Below are positions 4,938 to 9,382 of a DNA stretch of 9,382 nt, in pieces. This DNA is from Oxalobacteraceae bacterium. Lineage in GTDB: Bacteria; Pseudomonadota; Gammaproteobacteria; Burkholderiales; Burkholderiaceae_D. The notes beneath the pieces are model-generated. The model was not told where the DNA came from, searched no databases, and was given only the letters and a program-made list of their open reading frames with translations. Where the stretch lies: contig CANFGA010000077.1 in the NCBI GenBank assembly GCA_947446335.1, forward strand, positions 1-9,382, written 5' to 3'. Position 1 is the first letter of the stretch; each line of letters opens with the position of its first letter. The translations under genes and the position numbers were made by a program.

Positions 4938-6236
4938 ATGGTGCCCCACATCGACACGGTCCTGACTGGACCGCTGCTAGAGCTGGAAAAAAAAGTATTG
5001 GCGGCAACGCCAGCCATCGAACGCTGGTTCAGGATGGAGTGGCAGGAGCATACGCCACCGTTTTATTGTTCGGTCGACTTGCGCAATGCCGGCTACAAAC
5101 TGGCGCCGGTCGATACCAATTTGTTTCCGGGTGGATTTAATCATCTGGCTACCGAGATGCTGCCCTTGTCGGTGCAAGCTGCGATGGCCGCGATCGATAA
5201 ATACTGCCCCGATGCGCGCAACTTGCTGCTGGTTCCGGAAAACAACAATCGCAATCCGCGCTATCTGGAAAACGTGGCGCGTCTGATGCAGATCTTCCGC
5301 CAGACCGGCTTGCATGTGCGGCTGGGATCGTTTTCTCCCGATATCACCGAGCCGACACCGCTGGCTCTGCCCGACGGCAACATGCTGGTGATCGAGCCGC
5401 TGATACGTCTGAGCAATGAGCGCCGCCTCGGGCTGAAAGACTTCGACCCGTGCACGATCTTGCTCAACAACGACTTGTCGAACGGCATTCCCGACATCTT
5501 GCAAAACATCCATGAGCAAAGCCTGTTGCCGCCATTGCATGCCGGCTGGTCGTTGCGGCGCAAGAGCAATCACCTTGCCGCGTACGACGAAGTGGCAAAG
5601 AAATTCGGCAAACTGGTCGATGTCGATCCGTGGATGCTCAATCCGTTTCACAACAAGTGCAGCGATGTCAATTTCGAGGAAGCCGCATCGGAAGATTGCC
5701 TGGCCAATAATGTCGATGTCTTGCTGGCCAAGATACGCAAGAAATACAAAGAATACGGGATCAAGGAAAAACCGTTCGTGATCCTCAAGCCCGATGCTGG
5801 CACCTGCGGCATGGGCATCATGACGGTCAAGGATGCGCGCGAGGTGCGCGACCTGACGCCGCAGCAGCGCGAAAGAATGTCGGTCGTCAAGGATGGCAAG
5901 GTCGTCAACGACATCATCATTCAAGAAGGCGTGCCGACTTTCGAAAGCATCAAGGATACGGTGGCCGAACCGGTGGTCTACATGATCGATCGCTATGTGG
6001 TGGGTGGCTTTTACCGGATCCATGCCGAGCGTGGCATCGACCAGAACCTCAATGCGCCAGGCTCGCAGTTCGTGCCGCTGGCCTTCACGCAGCAGCATGC
6101 GGTGCCCGACTTGAAGGCCAAGCCTGGCACGGCTGCACCGAACCGGTTTTATCTGTACGGCGTCGTGGCCCGCCTCGCGTTGCTGGCGGCATCGCTTGAA
6201 ATGGAGCGCACCGATCCGAATCCGGAAGTGTATTGA
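4938..6236 (+). CDS. gshA: Glutamate-cysteine ligase, proteobacterial GshA type
   Basis: A 432-residue protein of the GshA family found in many beta- and some gammaproteobacteria, distinct in sequence from E. coli GshA. It joins L-glutamate and L-cysteine with ATP to give gamma-glutamylcysteine, the first step of glutathione synthesis in the cytoplasm. Recognisable blocks are FYCSVDLRNAGYKLAPVDTN followed by LFPGGFNHL, LLLVPENNNRN, NDLSNGIPDIL, and a glycine-rich KPDAGTCGMGIMTVKD (from residue 284) that looks like an ATP-grasp nucleotide loop. Length fits the family. The frame is open upstream to 4737, but that extension would cross the amtB terminator; the ATG at 4938 has AAGGA at 4928-4932 with 5-base spacing, so I use it. 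gshB follows after 75 bp, completing the pathway. Confidence 0.95.
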   Translation: MVPHIDTVLTGPLLELEKKVLAATPAIERWFRMEWQEHTPPFYCSVDLRNAGYKLAPVDTNLFPGGFNHLATEMLPLSVQAAMAAIDKYCPDARNLLLVPENNNRNPRYLENVARLMQIFRQTGLHVRLGSFSPDITEPTPLALPDGNMLVIEPLIRLSNERRLGLKDFDPCTILLNNDLSNGIPDILQNIHEQSLLPPLHAGWSLRRKSNHLAAYDEVAKKFGKLVDVDPWMLNPFHNKCSDVNFEEAASEDCLANNVDVLLAKIRKKYKEYGIKEKPFVILKPDAGTCGMGIMTVKDAREVRDLTPQQRERMSVVKDGKVVNDIIIQEGVPTFESIKDTVAEPVVYMIDRYVVGGFYRIHAERGIDQNLNAPGSQFVPLAFTQQHAVPDLKAKPGTAAPNRFYLYGVVARLALLAASLEMERTDPNPEVY

Positions 6237-6248
6237 CGCCGGCATCGA

Positions 6249-6265
6249 GCGCAGCGGCGCTGCGC
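6249..6265 (+). repeat. GC-rich hairpin in the gshA-gshB gap
   Basis: GCGCAGC-GGC-GCTGCGC, a perfect 7-bp stem with a 3-base loop, 13 bases after the gshA stop. It is followed by GTCAATC rather than a T-run, so full termination is unlikely. It may protect the gshA message or reduce read-through into gshB. A second, AT-only inverted repeat AAATAA-N5-TTATTT follows at 6280-6296. Confidence 0.45.
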
Positions 6266-6311
6266 GTCAATCTCGGCTAAAATAAAGTGATTATTTGAAA
6301 CGGACTCGCCC

Positions 6312-7259
6312 ATGAAAATCGCTTTCCTCACCGATCCGCTGCCAGGCTTCAAGACGTACAAGGATTCAACCTTTGCGATGATGGTCGAGGCTGCCAGTCG
6401 CGGCCATGAAATCTATGCTTTCCAGCAAAAAGACATGGCATTGAATGCCGGCGTAGTCAGCGCCAACGCCATCCGCGTCACCCTCACCGGCGACGAGCAC
6501 GACTGGTTTCGCGCCGACTTGCCGCATGAAACCGAACTGACCGAGTTCGATGCGATCATCGAGCGCAAGGATCCTCCATTCGACATGGAGTATATCTACG
6601 GCACCTATCTGCTCGAACTGGCCGAGATGGCCGGAGCAAAGGTGTTCAATTCCCCGGCTGCGATTCGCAATCACAATGAAAAGATGGCGATCGCGCAGTT
6701 TCCCCAATTTACTGCGCCCACGCTGGTTACCTCGAGCGAGGCGCGCTTGCGCGCCTTCTTCCTCGCGCATCACGACATCATCTTGAAGCCGCTCGACGGC
6801 ATGGGCGGCACCGGCGTGTTTCGCGTCAAGTCCGATGGCTTGAACCTGGGCGCGATCATCGAAATGCTGACCGATAACGGCAAGCGCACGATCATGGCGC
6901 AGCGTTTCATCCCCGAAATCGTCAAGGGCGACAAGCGCATCCTCGTGATCGGTGGCAAGGCAGTGCCGTTTGCACTGGCGCGCATTCCGCAAGAAGGCGA
7001 AGTGCGCGGCAATCTGGCCGCCGGCGGCACCGGTGTCGCCCAGCCTTTGACGGCGCACGATCTGCTCATCGCCGAGACGCTCGGTCCGATACTGGCGCAG
7101 CGCGGCTTGCTGCTCGTGGGCTTGGATGTCATCGGCGACTGCCTGACTGAAGTCAATGTCACCAGTCCGACCTGCTTTCAGGAAATCAAGCAGCAAACCG
7201 GTTTCGATGTCGCCGCGATGTTCGTCGACGCGCTCGAACAGGCAGTTGCCCGTGTCTGA
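6312..7259 (+). CDS. gshB: Glutathione synthetase
   Basis: A 315-residue ATP-grasp enzyme, essentially the length of E. coli GshB (about 316). It adds glycine to gamma-glutamylcysteine with ATP, the last step of glutathione synthesis. The N-terminus MKIAFLTDPLPGFKTYKDST and the block FDMEYIYGTYLLE are typical of the prokaryotic GSH synthetase N-terminal domain. The ATP-grasp part has KPLDGMGGTGVFRV with Lys159, FIPEIVKGDKRILVI, the RGNLAAGGTG loop, and the metal/ATP motif TEVNVTSPTC with Glu280 and Asn282. All expected motifs are present. The ATG at 6312 has only a weak CGGA upstream (6301-6304), but no other start fits the family. It follows gshA after 75 bp and precedes the PTS EIIA gene by 47 bp, so one operon is likely. 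Confidence 0.97.
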   Translation: MKIAFLTDPLPGFKTYKDSTFAMMVEAASRGHEIYAFQQKDMALNAGVVSANAIRVTLTGDEHDWFRADLPHETELTEFDAIIERKDPPFDMEYIYGTYLLELAEMAGAKVFNSPAAIRNHNEKMAIAQFPQFTAPTLVTSSEARLRAFFLAHHDIILKPLDGMGGTGVFRVKSDGLNLGAIIEMLTDNGKRTIMAQRFIPEIVKGDKRILVIGGKAVPFALARIPQEGEVRGNLAAGGTGVAQPLTAHDLLIAETLGPILAQRGLLLVGLDVIGDCLTEVNVTSPTCFQEIKQQTGFDVAAMFVDALEQAVARV

Positions 7260-7306
7260 TCTGGCGCGCAGGCCTGCCCGGCCCATCTCATCAGAACAGG
7301 CTTGAC

Positions 7307-7714
7307 ATGGTCGGCATCCTGCTGCTTACGCATGCGCCGCTGGGACAGGCTTTCATCGCCGCCTGCGCCCACGTGTTTCGCGCTCCAACCGAACGCTTCG
7401 AAGCGATCGACGTGCTGCCGGACCAGGATCTGGGCGAAGTGCAAGCGCTGGCCAAGGCCGCGATCAAGCGCCTCGATGACGGCAATGGGGTGCTGGTCAT
7501 CACCGACATCAAGGGCGGCACGCCGTCCAATTGCTGCAACAAGCTGGCCGATGCCGGGCGGGTCGAAGTGATCGCCGGGATCAGCTTGCCGATGTTGCTG
7601 CGCGCCATTACCTACCGGCGCGATGCGCTCGATGTCGTCGTCGAAATGGCGCTGGCCGGTGCCCAGAACGGTGCGGTGCGGGTCGACAACAGGATCCGCA
7701 TAGCGCACAATTAG
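7307..7714 (+). CDS. Single-domain PTS EIIA component, mannose (ManX) type
   Basis: A 135-residue stand-alone EIIA of the mannose/fructose family. The N-terminus MVGILLLTHAPLG places the phosphorylatable histidine at residue 9, matching His10 of E. coli ManX. The second hallmark, VLVITDIKGGTPSN, is at about residues 62-75. It accepts phosphate from HPr, which is encoded next. There is no EIIB domain fused to it, and no EIIB, EIIC or EIID gene is seen in the window. A sensory or regulatory role is therefore more likely than sugar uptake (inference; comparable incomplete chains occur in Cupriavidus and other betaproteobacteria). ACAGG at 7296-7300 is a modest ribosome binding site. It lies 47 bp after gshB and 59 bp before ptsH. 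Confidence 0.93.
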   Translation: MVGILLLTHAPLGQAFIAACAHVFRAPTERFEAIDVLPDQDLGEVQALAKAAIKRLDDGNGVLVITDIKGGTPSNCCNKLADAGRVEVIAGISLPMLLRAITYRRDALDVVVEMALAGAQNGAVRVDNRIRIAHN

Positions 7715-7773
7715 AAAAGAGCATCGTCGCCAAGGCGGTGCTACTGATGACATTCCACTGTGACTGAGACAAA

Positions 7774-8043
7774 ATGATTCAACAAGAACTGGAAATCATC
7801 AACAAGCTGGGTTTGCATGCGCGCGCGTCGGCCAAATTCACCCAGTTGGCGGCAAAATTTCAAAGCGTGGTCTGGCTGACCCGCAATGCGCGGCGCGTGA
7901 ACGCCAAGTCGATCATGGGCGTGATGATGCTGGCGGCCGGCAAGGGCGCGAAAGTGACGCTGGAAGCGGATGGCTCGGATGAAAAGGAATGCGTCGCGGC
8001 CCTTTCTGCACTGGTCAATGACAGGTTCGGCGAAGGCGAGTAA
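7774..8043 (+). CDS. ptsH: Phosphocarrier protein HPr
   Basis: An 89-residue HPr, the usual length. The active-site motif NKLGLHARASAKF (10-22) has His15, phosphorylated by EI and donating to EIIA. The regulatory-site region NAKSIMGVMML has Ser46 followed by Ile-Met-Gly, the pattern recognised by HPr kinase/phosphorylase, so regulation by serine phosphorylation is possible. HprK is not encoded in this window. The ribosome binding site is weak (a GAG at 7766-7768, 5 bases before the ATG). The stop codon overlaps an ATG in the TAATG at 8041-8045, the earlier of two possible ptsI starts. It lies between the EIIA gene and ptsI, the expected order for a phosphorelay unit. Confidence 0.96.
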   Translation: MIQQELEIINKLGLHARASAKFTQLAAKFQSVVWLTRNARRVNAKSIMGVMMLAAGKGAKVTLEADGSDEKECVAALSALVNDRFGEGE

Positions 8044-8087
8044 TGCCATTTGACGCTAGCAGCATCCGACTTCCGACAGGCTCCAGC

Positions 8088-9382
8088 ATGGCATCCTTCA
8101 CGCTCCACGGCATTCCTGTTTCGCGCGGCATTGCGATCGGCCGCGCCCATTTGCTGACCCCGGCGGCGCTCGACGTCAAGCACTACCTGGTCGCTGAAGA
8201 GCATCTGGAAGCGGAAGTTCAGCGCCTGCAAAATGCGCTCGCCAAGGTGCATCAGGAACTGCAAACGCTGTGGAACGATCTGCCCAAGGATGCGCCCACC
8301 GAGCTCGGCGCCTTCATCGACGTCCACGCGCTGATCCTGTCGGACCCGTTGATTTCAGAGGAACCGCTCGATACGATCCGCACGCGGCGCTACAATGCCG
8401 AGTGGGCTCTGGTGACCCAGATTGAGGAATTGTCGGCCCAGTTCGATGAAATCGAAGACCCTTATCTGCGCGAGCGCAAGGCCGATATCCAGCAGGTGGC
8501 CGAGCGCGTGCTGAAGGTATTGATGGGCTCCGAATCGCTGATGGTAAAAATGGTGGTGCAAGACCCGCTGCAAGCGCCGATGATCGTGGTCGCGCACGAT
8601 ATTTCGCCAGCCGACATGCTGCAATTTCGCGATCGCTCGTTCAGCGGTTTCGTGACCGACATGGGAGGGCAGAATTCGCACACGGCGATCGTTGCGCGCA
8701 GCCTCGACATCCCGGCCGCAGTGGGCATGTCGCAAGCGTCGATGCTGATCGATGATGGCGACTGTCTGATCATCGACGGCGATGCCGGAGTCGTCATCGC
8801 CAATCCGAGCGAACTGGTGCTGGAGCAATACCGCGAGCGCCAGGCGGTGCTGCTGCGCGCGCGCAAGAAACTGAACAAGCTCAAGAAGACACCGGCGATC
8901 ACGCTGTGCGGCACGACGATCACCCTGATGGCCAACATCGAGTTGCCCGACGATTGCGCGGCGGCGCTGGACGCGGGTGCTGCCGGGGTCGGCCTGTTTC
9001 GCTCCGAATTCCTGTTCATGGGGCGCGGCCAGAAGATGCCGTCCGAGGATGAGCAATTCGAGGCTTACAAGAAGACCGTGACATCGATGAAAGGGCGCCC
9101 GGTCACGATTCGCACGCTCGACATCGGCGCCGACAAGCCGCTCGATCAATCCGACCATACGGCACTCAATCCGGCGCTAGGTTTGCGCGCGATCCGCTAT
9201 TGCCTGGCCGAGCCGCAGTTGTTTCTGACCCAATTGCGCGCCATCTTGCGCGCCTCCGCTTTCGGCAAGGTGCGCATCCTGATCCCTATGCTGGCGCATG
9301 CGTTCGAAATCGACCAGTCGCTGGCGATGATTGCGCAAGCGAAGGCCCAGTTGCATCAGGCTAACATCAAGTACGATCCGCA
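8088..9382 (+). CDS. ptsI: Phosphoenolpyruvate-protein phosphotransferase, Enzyme I (5' part; truncated by window end)
   Basis: 431 codons of Enzyme I, continuing past the right edge (full proteins have about 575-590). EI autophosphorylates from PEP and passes phosphate to HPr. The N-terminal domain begins SFTLHGIPVSRGIAIGRAHL. The active-site block is GGQNSHTAIVARS with His198, equivalent to His189 of E. coli EI, followed by LDIPAAVG. The PEP-binding barrel starts at about residue 285 (MANIELPDD), with Arg305 in GLFRSEFLFMGR and Arg342 in TIRTLDIGADKP. The catalytic Cys region lies outside. Start choice: 8088 fits the family N-terminus but has a weak ribosome binding site (ACAGG, 8076-8080). 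An in-frame ATG at 8043, overlapping the ptsH stop and with GAAGG upstream, would add MPFDASSIRLPTGSS. Confidence 0.96.
   Translation, partial: MASFTLHGIPVSRGIAIGRAHLLTPAALDVKHYLVAEEHLEAEVQRLQNALAKVHQELQTLWNDLPKDAPTELGAFIDVHALILSDPLISEEPLDTIRTRRYNAEWALVTQIEELSAQFDEIEDPYLRERKADIQQVAERVLKVLMGSESLMVKMVVQDPLQAPMIVVAHDISPADMLQFRDRSFSGFVTDMGGQNSHTAIVARSLDIPAAVGMSQASMLIDDGDCLIIDGDAGVVIANPSELVLEQYRERQAVLLRARKKLNKLKKTPAITLCGTTITLMANIELPDDCAAALDAGAAGVGLFRSEFLFMGRGQKMPSEDEQFEAYKKTVTSMKGRPVTIRTLDIGADKPLDQSDHTALNPALGLRAIRYCLAEPQLFLTQLRAILRASAFGKVRILIPMLAHAFEIDQSLAMIAQAKAQLHQANIKYDP

Noticed and set aside
4977..6245. Minus-strand open frame of 422 codons opposite gshA
   Set aside because: Antisense shadow of a well-conserved gshA; no family resemblance and no ribosome binding site.
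6278..6283. TAAAAT as a -10 box of a separate gshB promoter
   Set aside because: No recognisable -35 box at 16-18 bp upstream; that stretch is the GC-rich hairpin.
6366..7286. Minus-strand open frame of 306 codons opposite gshB
   Set aside because: Antisense shadow of gshB. The length reflects codon bias, not coding.
8355..9158. Minus-strand open frame of 267 codons opposite ptsI
   Set aside because: Antisense shadow of Enzyme I, whose active-site and PEP-binding motifs are intact on the plus strand.

Overview
The window looks like chromosomal core sequence from a betaproteobacterium, most likely order Burkholderiales and close to Oxalobacteraceae (inference from protein style and gene order; no database search was possible). 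The signs are a TorF-type porin ahead of glnK-amtB, the proteobacterial (not Escherichia-type) glutamate-cysteine ligase next to gshB, and an EIIA-Man/HPr/EI cluster directly downstream of gshB. Base composition is evenly GC-leaning, and I saw no insertion sequence, phage gene, tRNA, rRNA or CRISPR array.

Left arm (1-1804, minus strand): ubiK (ubiquinone biosynthesis accessory factor), a DUF1003 membrane protein, then the first 272 codons of comM (YifB/ComM AAA+ protein), which runs off the left edge.

Divergent control region (1805-2077): this is the most information-rich non-coding stretch. It carries an almost ideal NtrC site (TGCACT-N5-AGTGCA) and a weaker one 21 bp further on. About 130 bp downstream of these is a good sigma-54 -24/-12 promoter whose -24 box lies inside a perfect inverted repeat. 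A predicted leader hairpin ends just before the ribosome binding site of the first gene. Together these predict nitrogen-limitation control of the rightward operon.

Nitrogen operon (2078-4789, plus strand): TorF-family outer-membrane porin, PII protein GlnK and ammonium channel AmtB, closed by a strong rho-independent terminator. The likely division of labour is passage across the outer membrane (porin, inferred), across the inner membrane (AmtB), and nitrogen-dependent gating of AmtB by GlnK.

Glutathione and PTS arm (4938-9382, plus strand): gshA and gshB make glutathione in two steps. They are followed at short spacing by a single-domain mannose-type EIIA, HPr (ptsH) and EI (ptsI, truncated by the right edge). 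No EIIB or EIIC is present here, so this looks like a regulatory rather than a sugar-transporting phosphotransferase chain.

I did not find a clearly undescribed system. The points most worth a second look are the layered control region at 1836-2071, the porin's membership of an ammonium operon, the long Ala/Pro/Val-rich N-terminal extension of AmtB, and the glutathione-PTS linkage.
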